This document shows, in pieces, positions 1 through 12,700 of a DNA stretch of 64,000 nucleotides (position 1 is the first letter of the stretch; each line of letters starts with the position of its first letter). The notes beneath the pieces were generated by a model that did not search any database, was not told the origin of the DNA, and saw nothing but the letters and a program-made list of their open reading frames with translations. The stretch comes from Burhinus oedicnemus (taxonomy: Eukaryota; Chordata; Aves; Charadriiformes; Burhinidae): positions 699,139-763,138 of the forward strand of contig VFFE01009084.1 in assembly GCA_008921705.1 (NCBI GenBank). The letters are read 5' to 3'. A program made the position numbers and the translations under genes.

Positions 1-2489
1 CACTAATGAAAATCAAGTGGAATTCTATTGATTCCAGTGCAGTTAAATCAATGTAAGAGAAATTTAAATTGGGCCCATTGTAGACAGGATGTAAGGCTAC
101 AACCTGTCAGGCATTTATGCAGTCCAACAGCATTCCATGCTATACAGAATAAATAAATGCAGAAAGATCCCTATCTCAACCTATGTTGAAGCAATTGCTC
201 AGAAATCACCATTTGAGAAATTCCTCATAGCATGAAGTTGTTTGGAAGCTATACTGGCATGAGGAAAAGATTAGACGTAATGTTAACTCAGAGTACGTGA
301 TATCACACATGGAAATTCAAGAATATTTTTTATATTACTCTAGATAAATGTGGTTTAAAATGAGCAATGAAATGCATAAGAAGAAATAGTTGAGATGAAA
401 CAGAGACTATGATTTTTATCTTTTCCGCTTGCAACTACTCATTTTTCCAGGTCAGTGAATTCTCATCATCCCTTGCTAGCAGGTGGAAATTAGATTAACA
501 TCTGGAAGGAAGACAATCTGGAAGGTGTTTCCTTCTATTTGATACTTCTAATGAGACTACTGGACTCAGTCAGAGTGCTAGGGACTGCATGTACGTGTTA
601 GAAGATGCTCTTTGTTATTTTCACTGTAGGTTTTCTGTCGTCGTCTGAGCTCCAGCCTGTAGTATGCTCTATATGTAGGAATAGGTATTATATATGCCAC
701 AAAGTGGCCTCCTAAGACATCTGGCATGAGTTTGTAAATAAAGTGTCAGTTTGTGCAAGAACTGCCTTTTTTATGAGTATTTTAGGGACCAGAAATAAAA
801 AATGTGCCACTAAGTACAGAAATTCCCTCCACTTTGACAAAAGCAAAGTAGCTTTTGTGACACTGGAATATGTTTGAAATTCTTTTGTTTTTAAGAAATC
901 TTTCACATCTGAGTAAAAGTCTGACCCCTTTCCCTAATGAATCTGAAACCTAATGGAGGGACTTGGTGCCAACAAGTGCTCAAGTTTTCCAAATATATCA
1001 GATGATATGTCAAGAAATGCTATTTTTGACCACTAAAATGATCTCTTAGAAAAACCTTAGACAAACAAACAAAAAACCCCTCACCATTTTATTTCATCAA
1101 TTTGCAATGAATGTTTTAATTTCTTTTATTAAAAGTGAGTTTTCATTTGGAAAGTTAATTCAGTTTTTAAAACATTCAAAAACATTTTAAATGGCTGAAA
1201 TTGGAAAGAAAAGATCCTCTTGAAATGAAAGATTTAATTTTTATCACATAAATAATATGTATTTACTTGCCAGCTCACCTGCAGTTTCTAAAATCTCCAT
1301 TTTGGCCTCACAGTTCATTTTTTTTCTTAATTCCCCAATAAACAGAAAAATCCATAATTTCCTCAAGCATCATTTTTAACATACTTTCCTACATCTCTCT
1401 GTAACCCTTCTTCTGTGTTCAGAGCCTAGGAATTAAAGCTGTTTTCTGCAGGCTGTTTTTAAATCCCTGTGTAATGTAGTCTATCGTTGAGCTCTGCAGC
1501 ATTCAGTCAGACACATGCAGAAGAGCTTTTTGTGAGACACTTCTTTTTCTGCCTTTCTATGTCTCTGCTATGTTCGCCTTTTCCATTTACTCACCCTGAT
1601 GGTCCCATTAAGCTCAATACCAAAGCTACCTTTGATTTCAAAAGGATCAGCATCTGGCTAATGATTAACATGATCTGATCAGCCTGATGCTGTGGAGCAA
1701 TGTGGTGCTAAATGTACAGACTGGAAATAAACTGCTTTTCAGTAGGGTGACATCGTACACTGTCGCTTCCATATCATCAATCAAAACGCATTAAGAAGGG
1801 AGTGAATCTGTCAACTTTTCTTCTTTTGTTACCACTGCACTATTTGCTGTCAGTAGTGGCCTGTCTACCAGCTGAATAGATGCTGAAAAATGAGATCCAA
1901 TGAAATTGTGAAGTTAAATGCAAATTTTCAGCCACACCAGTGGTATTAATATCAATGGGGACTGCACAGTTGAATACCCATTATACCAGGCTATAACGTA
2001 AGCCTAAGGGACTATTTCTGTGTTCCTTTTTCTACAGCCATTATAATTAAAAAAGGAATCCCACTAGCTATTTTTGGATCAGGCAGTTGGATTTCGTGCA
2101 AGAACCAAAGTGACAGAGACCTGCCACATCAACAGGAGGCTGAGCATGAAGGGACAAAGATTTTACACCCAACTCAGCCATGGCTCCTTGTGAGGCCTTT
2201 GACAACACTTGCAAATCCCTACGGACCCCAGATTTTATGTCTAAACACATGCTTCTATTTGTAATATATTTTGAGGTACACGAGGCTACACAGTATAAGG
2301 CATCTGGACAGCACAGGAGGTCCCACTGTTGTTAATAATCAAAATAAAAAGTGAAAATTGGTGGCAGACATTATTTGGAAACAGAAACACAAAGACAGTA
2401 ATATGACAACAGGAAGAGATGGAGAAAATAGTTGGGGATAAAAAAATTCATTGTGTTTAGGGGACAGCGTAAGTCTTGCAGATTTTCAT
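1..2489. other. Unique AT-rich DNA, no gene recognised
   Basis: No repeat family or convincing ORF. An acceptor-like site (GTTCCTTTTTCTACAG, ending 2037) is followed by 73 stop-free codons starting IIIKKGIPLAIFGSG, overlapped by an open frame on the opposite strand. I regard this as chance. Confidence 0.6.
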
Positions 2490-2690
2490 TTAACTCAGTT
2501 CAACTGTCTCCAAAGAGGAACTTTCATTCAGCCTTGAAAGCACCTTTTCTGATTCAAGGTCTTCACATTCACTAATTGTTAGTAAAAGCTCTCTTAGATT
2601 GTCTAGTAAGTGCAATTTCTCTTTGTTCAGAGTTAGCTTCTGCTTCAAGAGATCCTCAACTCTTGAGGAAATGAATGAAGTTACGTCCAT
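2490..2690 (-). CDS. Coiled-coil-like ORF, hypothetical (66 aa)
   Basis: An ATG directly after an in-frame TGA opens MDVTSFISSRVEDLLKQKLT, continuing with a heptad-like Leu pattern (KLHLLDNLRELLLTI) and an acidic Ser/Glu tail ending ETVELS. Codons show a coding-like bias, with G frequent at positions 1 and 3 and rare at position 2. A pyrimidine tract ending in CCTCAAG inside the first 15 codons could instead be an acceptor for an exon starting at RVEDLL. No polyadenylation signal follows in that orientation, and no family is recognised. It may be a terminal exon, a pseudogene fragment or chance. Confidence 0.25.
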   Translation of the reverse strand: MDVTSFISSRVEDLLKQKLTLNKEKLHLLDNLRELLLTISECEDLESEKVLSRLNESSSLETVELS

Positions 2691-4683
2691 TCATAAGCAC
2701 TAACGATCCAAGGATCCTGGTCTAGTTCCTTTTATTTTTATAAATGTTTTCCCAACTTCACCACCAGTACTTACAACGATACTTAAGGATACCATCAGAG
2801 CAGCAAAATAAATACTTGTTATTTATCCTAACTTCAAAATTTTTCCTTAATATTACAAATACTTCCCTCTGTGAAAAAATAGTTTTTTGTTTTGTAGTAT
2901 GGTTTTACAAATGGGGATAATTTGTGAAAATATTATTAAAATATTAGAAGGCAATTTTTTGAAACTTTATCAAAATCTTGACTTCTTGGCTCAAGCCTTT
3001 TCCTATTTCAGTAAAATAAGAGCATTATTGGTTTTTATATTAAAACTTAAGGGGTTAAGATGATCTAATCCATGCCGTCTACAGAAAGTCAATCAATAGT
3101 TTTGCTTTTGGAAGTGAGAGTCACTAATCCATACTTTTGCCCTGGATGGAAGATTAATGAAGTTAAATGGACAAAAGCCAGAAAACTAAATAAACCACAA
3201 GACCGGTAGGCTATAAAGAAGCTTGGTAGAGTCATTGAAATCAGAAAGAAAACTGTGTATAGTTCACAAAGTGTGCTAAGAAATTGCTTAAAATGACATT
3301 AATGTGCTAGTTGTATCATTACCTATCATATAACTCTTCCAAGAAATTTCGGCGTCTGCGGTTTTTTTTTCACTGAAATCTAAACCCAGGGAAACATGTA
3401 ATGATTAATATAGTTTTCTTGCTGCTGGCAACATTATTACTGTGTTATCCTCCAAATAGTAGGAGATTATTGCATAGTGGGATAGCTCCTAGCCAGTTGG
3501 TTAACTTGACTTAGCAGAAGAGTGTACTCACCTAGGGCCAGTCTCCCAGCTTGTATCTAGTGAGGCAGGGGTGTGAGGAGATGATCTTTCTGGTTAGTAG
3601 AAGTTACTCTGAATCTGGTGCTCAAGTTTGGAGACAAGGTAGAGGTAGGTGGTCTGGTGCCTCTCCAGGGTCAAATCCTGAGAAAGGAGCTCAGAGAAGC
3701 TAGGAAGGGAAAGAACCAATAATAGATCAGAGGCAGACGCTTTTACGGAGCAAACCCCAAAAACTTGTACTTGGGAAGAGTCTGAAAATGTAGGTACCTA
3801 AGAAAGGAATTACTCTTCTATCTCTATATGCGACTGAACTGCAATAGTCCGTTTTGGAAGTGGTAATGGGATTTCTTTCCATTACACGAAATAACACCCC
3901 GATATATCTGCACCTTCTGCAAAGGATTCTAGCATTAGTTGGAGTGATCCATAATTAGACAACACTCATTAAAGTCTTTGTTTCAGGCAGGCTGTACAAC
4001 AAAAGGATTAAGCAGGGATGAAATCTTAGTAAGATCTTCTCATTTTAGGCATGATGAGGAACTGTCCAATGCTAATCTTGAGACCAAAGAAGTAGCAACA
4101 GAGAACTTACTAACCTACTCAATGTTGTTATGTCTATCTAGGTCCTATAAAATAGTAATGCCTAATACCCATTAGCTCTAAGTTTTATTTGGGGGATATT
4201 CTCTAAAACATCGCTGAATTCTGATGACAGCAATCTTGGTGTGGTACTCTAAATCTCACTAAAAAAAAAAAAAAGAATGTGGAGGACTTTAAATAGCTCG
4301 CAGTAGTCCCTTCAAAGAAATAAAAAGCCTGGGTTGTCATGAGTAAGGACAATAGTTTTTGTTGTCTCTACTGTTAGTATTGGTGTTATTTTTGTCACTA
4401 AGTTTATTATAAATATGCAGTTATATTTATTTATATATTAGATTAACTAGAATTTAGCCAACAATAACACTTCCCTGCTTTTAAAACTAAAAACTGTATC
4501 AATATTGTATGACCTTTGCAGCACCTTAAGCAATCAGCTCTTTGAACTTCTCTGAAAGTTGTCTTCTGAAAGAGGTTTTCCTGTGTTTCTGTCTAATTTA
4601 TTTAACATCTCTTTAGAGTACCTTCTGTTCCTCTCCTGCCCTCTGAAGTTGTATCCAGTATATTCATCTGTGTTGATAACATA

Positions 4684-4785
4684 CTTCCATGGAATCTTTC
4701 CATCTCAAATGAAGTAAGATACATTGATTTCTCTTCCCTGGAATCTTTCCATCTCAAATGAGGTAAGATATATTGATTTCTCTTC
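4684..4785. repeat. Two-copy tandem duplication, 49-bp period
   Basis: The segment 4684-4732 is repeated immediately at 4733-4781, with the match running on to about 4785. Both copies contain GGAATCTTTCCATCTCAAAT and CATTGATTTCTCTTC or TATTGATTTCTCTTC. They differ at about three positions, so the duplication is fairly recent. One difference turns ATGAAGTAAGAT into ATGAGGTAAGAT, creating an AG|GTAAGAT splice-donor match only in the second copy. Confidence 0.95.
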
Positions 4786-6560
4786 TCCAAAAATAAATAA
4801 TACGGTAATTCAGGATGATGCATATTTTGGCCCTGTCAATATGAGTAGCAGATTCTTAGCTATATTCATGATTAGCGCATTTATTTATAATGGGATAATA
4901 TGTTCCTACAGGAGCAGGAAACTTTTGAAAACATCTCAAATATTTAGCTTTGACAGAAAGTCATATAATGAAAAATCAGGGCAATACTGTATCAACATAA
5001 ACTATTACATAGCAAGCATTTGCTGTTCAATAAATTAAACATTCATTTTGTTTAACTAGCTGACAAACAGCTTAAATGTTTTCAAGTATATGTAGCATAG
5101 GATTTTATTAATAAATTGAAATCTAGTAGATCACACAGGTTCTGACCTTATGGTTTTCCAAAACAATGTGGATACATCACATTCCTAAATGAAGTATACA
5201 TTCACAGGAATAGCACGTGAGCCTGTAACAATGGTACACATGAGGAAATTATCACTCATCTGTTTTTCATACCCAAAGGTATTAGTGGCCTTTCAGATCC
5301 ATACCATCTCTTAAACTACTACACAAGCTGCTCATTGCAGAATTTTATATAGTAACAGAGATTTCAGTCAAACCTTCTTCCTTTGTAGAGCTTTCAGGGC
5401 AGCTTATTAAAAATATGCAACAATATCAAGGAAGTCCCCCTTTATCTCAGTTCACTGAAGAAACCCTGTTATTTTCTTACTTCCTTCTCAAAAGGATTTC
5501 TCTATGTAATTGATTTGGATGACATTCCCTTTTTCATCAGTCCTCTTAATTTTTATAGTGGTTCATCTAATAGGCATGACTGTAGGGGTCTTGATGCTTC
5601 CAGCTGAATTACCTTCTTCAGGGAAGAAATGATGGATAATTCCGCGTCCACTCTGTCTGTAGCAGTGGATCTTCCTGCAAAATCTTGTCTCACGTTCTGT
5701 TTTTCACTGCAAATTTTACTCACGTTAAATATGAATAACCCATCCGAGTTTTATCAACTGCAACTCTTCTCTCTCCCTGCCCTCACTCTCCTTGAAAGCA
5801 TATTTATCCATATTTGGTGTAAGAGCAACTGTGGTTATAGTTTTGAGGGTCTTCAGTGGCAATAAATAATTTTCTAATTAAATGTCTGGAAGAACCACAT
5901 AAAAATAGAGTTAAATACTTTTATTTTGAAGTTCACCTTCTAATTGGGGAAAAACCCTTGAACTTATTACTGTGTGTTAGAATTCAACAAGAAAATTTCA
6001 CCTAATCATCTAGCATTATAATGCACTTAATGCAAATTTTTTGCCACAGCGTACGATAGATGAACCCTTAGGGAGAATGGGTATGCAATCCTCAAAAAAT
6101 ATGTTGTGATACAGAAACAACTGGGAAGGAAAACAGACTTTGTTATGATCACCACCTTTTTTATTCATTACCTGGCTTCCTCAAGATTTGTAACTAGTCA
6201 AAGAAAGTGGAAAAGCGTTACAGAAACCTTCACTTTACAGACTACTGAAAGAAGTGAGATAGGCCTCTGCAGTACTAGAAGCCTAGTAAGGCACGGTGCA
6301 AAAACGAAGTGCAGAACCGAGGGACTTTTTCTAAGAAAGATACTTGTTTTGCATTTTTGCAAATGATGGCTTTGTAAGTAGTCAGTCTGCAATTAAAATA
6401 TGCCTTGATAGAAAAAATTTCCCTTCTTGGTTCCCCAAATTATTCCACTGGCCTCATCAAGAGCTAATGAAATCAACTTTCTGTCTATGTGTGGATAGAA
6501 AGACTTTGGTATTTGCATAATTTAAAAAAGAAAAGTTATTTTCATTTTGGTTCCTTTCAG

Positions 6561-6766
6561 CTGTAGATAAAGATGTTGAAAGTATAACATTTACAATGCC
6601 CTTTTGTGGTTATACATTATCTGTAAAGGTCAATGGAAATTATCATATCATCACTGTCCTCTTTGCCATTAGCAGTATTATGATTTTTGTTATTATCCAG
6701 TTGTTTCTAGGCAAACTATTTGAGTTAAAATCCCATCATAACAAGCAGTGTGCAGGCTTACCGTAA
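6561..6766 (+). other. Candidate terminal exon with one membrane segment
   Basis: A strong acceptor (TTTTGGTTCCTTTCAG) opens a 67-codon frame ending in TAA at 6764. The frame runs VDKDVESITFTMPFCGYTLS, then a 20-residue hydrophobic span (IITVLFAISSIMIFVIIQLF), then a basic tail GKLFELKSHHNKQ. This order resembles the membrane-proximal ectodomain, transmembrane helix and short cytoplasmic tail of a type I membrane protein. T-rich DNA readily encodes hydrophobic stretches, so chance is a real alternative. No polyadenylation AATAAA follows within about 1 kb, and no known family fits. Confidence 0.2.
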
Positions 6767-9700
6767 CACGAAATCTTTGCTTCCACAGCTTATATGATAT
6801 TGCATTGCATTATCATGGCTTAAAAGATGCTGTAAAAGCAAGACAAAAACCGTTTGAAAAGAATCTCCCCCACAAAAAAACCCCCTATTTTTGTCATTCT
6901 GGCCCCTGCCCAGATCCTCAGATCAGCACAGACACATAATTTAAAGAAACATAAACTTTCAAGAGAACTTCTCAGGCCTTTGAAGTTAAGCACACCCAAG
7001 CAGTTCTGTGACAAGATGTTGAGGATGGATAAAACAAAGAAAAGGGAGGGATTCATGCAATGAGACAGTTCCTGTAAAGAAAAAAATATTTGCACTTTTC
7101 ATTTTCATAATATGTAGATTAACCATCCATCATTTATTTGGCACCAGAGTTTGCATGTAATCCGTTTATTTTCTGTGGATGATTGACACTACAGTTCTAC
7201 TAACCTTATTTGAAACACACATAAATGTTGACAGACAGGGGTTTATCGAGTGTATAAAAAAACCTTCAGGGCATCCTGAGGGAATTGCTTGATTTGGCAA
7301 AGAAATCAGACAAAATCTTTCCAGTCTAATTTTCTTTTTTTTGCGATCTACCCTTACAGTCACATGAAGTCTGTGAATTTCATAAAATTTTCTGAATTTC
7401 TCCTAATGCATTTTTTTATTTTATTTTTAGTTAGAACAGAGTGCAATAACCTTAATTCATTGAGGTATTTATATAAATTCATATCCATGTTAGGGACCAA
7501 TCTGGCCCAAACCACGACAGTTTCTTTGATGGGAAGACACTAGTGGAAAGACTCCAAGAAAAACAGCTGTGGCAGAAAAAGGAGCATTTAAACTGTGATG
7601 GAAATGATGAGGAGGGAGGGTTATCTATTGGCTGGGAAAATGTTTTACCCATCACCTGTAGCTAAACCGTTATTTCCAGGAGTAGCTAAAAGACAGAGAG
7701 AGACAATTGACAGTGACAACCACTGGGCAGTCACAGCATCTTCTGAGGAGACTGGTGACATGGAGGGGTGGGATTTAGTTCCTGAATGTGCTGGACTGAC
7801 AGCAGACCAGTCCGTGGGCACAGGGCTCGCAGCTCAACTCTGCAAATGCCCTTTAGTAGCGTAAATACTATTCTGTAAAGGACAACCTTTTCATTGTGTA
7901 TTTTACTTGAATGTGTGCCAATTTCCCTGCAGTGTCATGTTTGCCCACTCTTATTATATTAATAATGCATAATTCCATAACAGCAAATATTATACAGTGA
8001 ATGAGGGGAATTTGCTGGCCTTTCAAATTACAGTGTCTATATAACTATGATAAAAAGCTCTTTGGCCAAAGGAATAGTGCTGCAAAATTGGACCAACAGA
8101 GAAAATTAGGACAGGAGAGTAGAAGAGAAAAAAGGGGGTTTTGGATAAATATGTTTAATAAAGGAAATTTAATTGTGTTTTCCAATAAAAATGACAGGTG
8201 GTCAAATCTATCCAGGAGGGATTGTAGAAAAATAAAAGAGTATGAGCTGCATTGGCAGCTTGAAGTTCTTTGAGCTCAAAGCCTCTGTGCATTCAGCAGT
8301 GCAGAACCTCTCCTTATGTGTTAAAAAAGATGAACTTACCATGCCTGAATTACCCCTGGAAGCAGATGTGTGAATCACAGTGCCCAACAATGTCTAGCTG
8401 CCAGCAAAGGCATATTTACATCACTGCTGAAAGCTCTTAGGACCCTTGTTGATAGCAAGTATCCCAAACCAGAGGTAAACTGGTACAATCCCCGAGCATC
8501 TCATTTTGGGCATCCATGTGAGCTCCTTGGACACCTCTACGCAACGGGGCAGAACAGACCTGGCTGCTCCACTGCCCAGTCCCTGTGTGTGTTTGGTGCA
8601 ACAGTTGAAAGTGAGATGGCTGATAGGACTGTACATCTGAGAGCAATATTAACCTGTGTAGGATCATGGCTGCCTGAGACAGTCTCACAGCAGGCCATCA
8701 GTGAGACTGGTGGAGGCTTGCCAGCAGTCAGAAGCTGCCTGTAGCACAGTTTAAAGTTACTCCCTTACTAATGTTTGGCTTACCTTTTCTATTAGAAAAT
8801 GCCATGTTCATGCATATGCAGTACAGGAGCTGCTATTGAGAGTGGCAGACCTCAGATGAGAACAAGACTTGAAGGAAATGGATACACAGCCCTCTTTCTG
8901 TGTCCATTCGTCACAGTTTGCTTTTTTGTCACTGTACTTGCTTTCGGTTCCTAAGTGCCAAGTGCCTATGATTTTTCTACTGTAGCAGGAGTAAATAGTG
9001 TCTTCAGTTCACTAAATATCTAAGAAGAATTTGGTAGAATGTTTTCCTTTTCACTATAGTCTGCAGTTTGCGGATGTGCAGTAATGCTAAGGGCTTGAGG
9101 AGGTGCGCATCAATGGAGATGCGACAAAGCAATGTTCACTATGTACGGTCAGTCGTGTACTCTGTATGAGCTAGTACCTCTCAGGAAAGAGGGATGCTGC
9201 TGTTTCTTATATTCTTATGTAAATATTGGAGCAGTTTAAATCTGAACATTAATTTTCTAGCTAGCCTATAAATCTCTCGGGCATCAGATAAACATTCTAT
9301 GTACTTTAGTTACTTTAAATATGGATCTGTATTCAAGGAACAGAAATCATAGCAACTGACTGATTGAAGTGTAAGTAACACAGCCTGAATTTTGAATCCG
9401 GTATTGCATATATATAGGACATTGACATTGAACTCTTCGTATTCAGTCCACATGTTTTGGAGGAAAAAACCCAAAGGAAAACCTCCTCAACTAAATGCGA
9501 GTATAAAATTAAAGGAAACTACAGACATGAAAAAATGAGGTGGGATTTGCCAAGTTATTTGTTGTGACTTACTCAGCTTTAGTTTATATATAGTTTAGTT
9601 TACCACAGAGAGCATGAGAGCGGTACTTACGCAGACAGCAACTGCAACGTGAAATAATAAAGCCCACCACACCTTGGTGTACACCACTGGTGTAATGTCA

Positions 9701-12700
9701 TTTAAATATCATCCACTGAATTTATTCTGCTGTTTCATGTGAAAAAGCAAGTGGAAAAAAGATGTTTGTGTGGGAAAAAATTTTCATAAGAAAGCTGATG
9801 GTGACACTGATGATTCTCTTTCTGAAAAAAGATGCTTGTATGTTCCATTGGTAATGGTCTTATAAGCTTTATGCCAGGACTAATCATATTGCCGTGACAC
9901 ACACATCAGAGCTTGGGAATGTTAGGTTATGTGATTAAAGGGTAATCATGGGGAACACAAAGACTCCATGAGGATCGGAGAGCTATGATAGACGGAGGAA
10001 CACTAGTAATGTAATCAAGGAAAATGGGACACCTCCAAATAAGGCATTGGTTTTAGTTCTGTATGCACAGTATTTCCTCTCGGGGTGAGAAAGGAGTGAA
10101 CTAGGGACTTTCAAACTGGGTTTCAAAAGCAGCATGTTCATGCTCTAGGACAAAGCATTACAGATCAAATATTACAAAGGAAATCCTTGCAAACAGTCGT
10201 CATACCTTCTGGGTTAATCAGACATTACCTACTGGTTGTGTGGAATGCTGGGAAGTGCAGGTGCAAGTTTGTCAGATTTCCAGTTTTTGGCTTTGTACAC
10301 ATGCTTTGAGCAGAGATGTTTTTTTCACCCTTTGCCTTCTTGGTTGGTTCCAGAGTAAGCTGGTATAAACAAATTTTCTCTGGAGAGTGAGGCTTTCTCC
10401 AGAATTGTTTGGTATTCCTGTGGTTTTGCATCAGGGAAGCAGGAACACACATGCACATAATGTTTATAGTATTGATCCAAAAGACTTTCTGAATATTCTG
10501 TGTGTCCACAGTGCTTGCTATATCTCCCCGCATAATAAGCTTTGAAGTTCACATGTTTCCAAGCACTCACATCTGTCACATTGTACACTGAGCCTTTTTT
10601 CCTCATCTCCTGCATGACCAGAGTAAAGACTTTCAATCGTTTGCTACACATTTGGAGCTGGCAACCAAACCTCAGCATCACAAGTGTGATATCTGTATGC
10701 AACAGATGGCAAAATCTTTGAACATTCAATTTTATTTCCTGACCATTTGGGAGCATTAAGAACTCTCATGGGGAAAGAAATTGTTGTACACTAAAAGCAA
10801 CATATAAAATAAGGGAAAATGCGTAAATGATTTCTTAATTAAATAAAAATAAATGTTTTCCTGCTACATGCCATGGGGAAAGCACTTTCCAATTTAGATG
10901 AGCTTTTAAAACATACTGTGACATGTTTAATTCAAAGCAATACTGTATGTTTCGTTTTTCAGAATGCTTACTTTTTTACAAAAGGAGTGCACAGTAAAAG
11001 AGGTGGCTTGCTCGTATTTGGAGAGAAAATGAAGCCACACAGGCTTGCTGGCATAACACGTAAACCAGTGCATTTTATATCAGTAGGGCTGGGTTGCTTT
11101 TGCAAATTTTTATAAAGGAAAGTGCTATCTAAGAAAGGGAAGTGGAGAACAAGTGGGGATAGGGCAAGAAAAGGCAGAAGCTGAACCAGTACATCAGATT
11201 TTCAGACTCAAACAACAGGAAGATAATGTTGTTACTACAACACCTAGCACCCGAGAAAGTCTCATGCAAAGAAGCAGTCTTTTTCTGAGTTGCTCGCCCT
11301 TATCTGATATTTTTATTTTGGACAGATAGCATATATACTTTTCAGTGCTTGATAAAATGATGAAAAGCAGAAACTACCACTGAGCACAGATTCTGCTTTG
11401 GATCCAGATTCATGCTGTATTTACCTGCAGAAAGACTATTTAAATAGAGGTGACTGTGGGTCTTTTTTAGCAAAAATAATTTGAAAGATGACTGATAAGA
11501 ATGAGAGAGACTGTGGCTGTGGGTCTTCACGAGACCAGGGAAGGTTTACAGCCTTGAAGATTTATCTGGAACTCAAAGATTTGGTGTGAAGTCCTGGCCT
11601 TTACAGAGTTCGATGGAGTTGTTGACTTTGGTAGGGCTTAGATCTTTATTTTCCTGGGGACTTAATACCTAAAACTCCAGTATGTAAAACAAGCAGATAT
11701 TTCCTGCTTTGAAAAAGTGAAATAAAATGGAAGTAATTACAGACCTGAACACGACTGGCACACATTGCAAAAATGATTCCTGTGACATGTTTATTGATGT
11801 GTTGAGGAGGGAAGGATTTTGTATTTTTGATCTTATCTTGGTTATTGCTATGTAAAGAGAAAGGGTGAATAAAAAGCTACCCGCCCCCACATCCCAACAC
11901 TATTATTTTGTGCTCTGTTCCTTTGAAATTACTATGATACAGTTCCTATGATCCTTCAAATAATTGAAATGGTGTCTTTCCATAATGTCTTCGAATGGCA
12001 CAGGTTTTTGTGAGCCTTTGACAAACACATATGAATTGAAGATAATTAGACAAATCTGTGGCTTTTGGAACACTAAAGACATTGCTTCCTTAGTGGGGAG
12101 TAGTTCCATACACAGGAGAAAAAAAATAAAGAGATCTCAAAGTATGTTTATTTTAAATATGCAGTGATATACTTGGCCTGTCAAAAAGATTTCTGTTTTC
12201 AAAGCGAATTTACTTAGCAGGGGCCTATAGGATGATGTCAGGAGACCTGAAAGGGCTGTTTCCACTTGTTCTGCTTTGCCATCTCTCTCTTTTCACTGCA
12301 GTCCCCAGAAGGGTAGTTTGATTTTGGAGACCAGGCTGCCTTTGAGTCAGCCAGAGCCAGCAGACTGCCTTTCAGTAAAAATTCAGATTGCTCCTCTCTG
12401 TGCTCGGCAGGGCTGAGTGCCTCTGGGATGTGATGAAGGCATTTGTATTTGTTTTACCATACTAGAGGGCACTGAAATCACTCCTCTGAGCCAACGCTCT
12501 ATCTTTTCCAAGAATATCAGTGCCCAGAAAGCCTGACAATGTGAAGAAGGAAACATCCTCAAATCAACTTATTTCACAGCGGTACTCAAACTCACGTGTG
12601 TCTTATGACCCTTGTCCCTGTGGAGATCATAGTCAAGAAGAAAATTAACAGATTTGGGGCAGAATTAGCTTGCCACATGACAAGAGGAGCTGTTTTATTA

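Noticed and set aside
2038..2260. Acceptor-like site followed by 73 stop-free codons
   Set aside because: No donor, no start codon and unlikely peptide composition. The opposite strand is equally open (2068-2250).
4261..4274. A14 run, and similar A or T runs near 46392, 47621, 55511 and 58540
   Set aside because: No adjacent retrocopy, target duplication or gene-derived sequence, so treated as ordinary homopolymers.
8370..8744. 124-codon ORF with overlapping minus-strand ORFs
   Set aside because: Open in several frames, with no recognisable product and no splice or promoter support.
10325..10756. 143-codon minus-strand ORF
   Set aside because: About one stop-free run of this length is expected by chance at this base composition on two strands. 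An overlapping 102-codon ORF lies in another frame and no motif is present.
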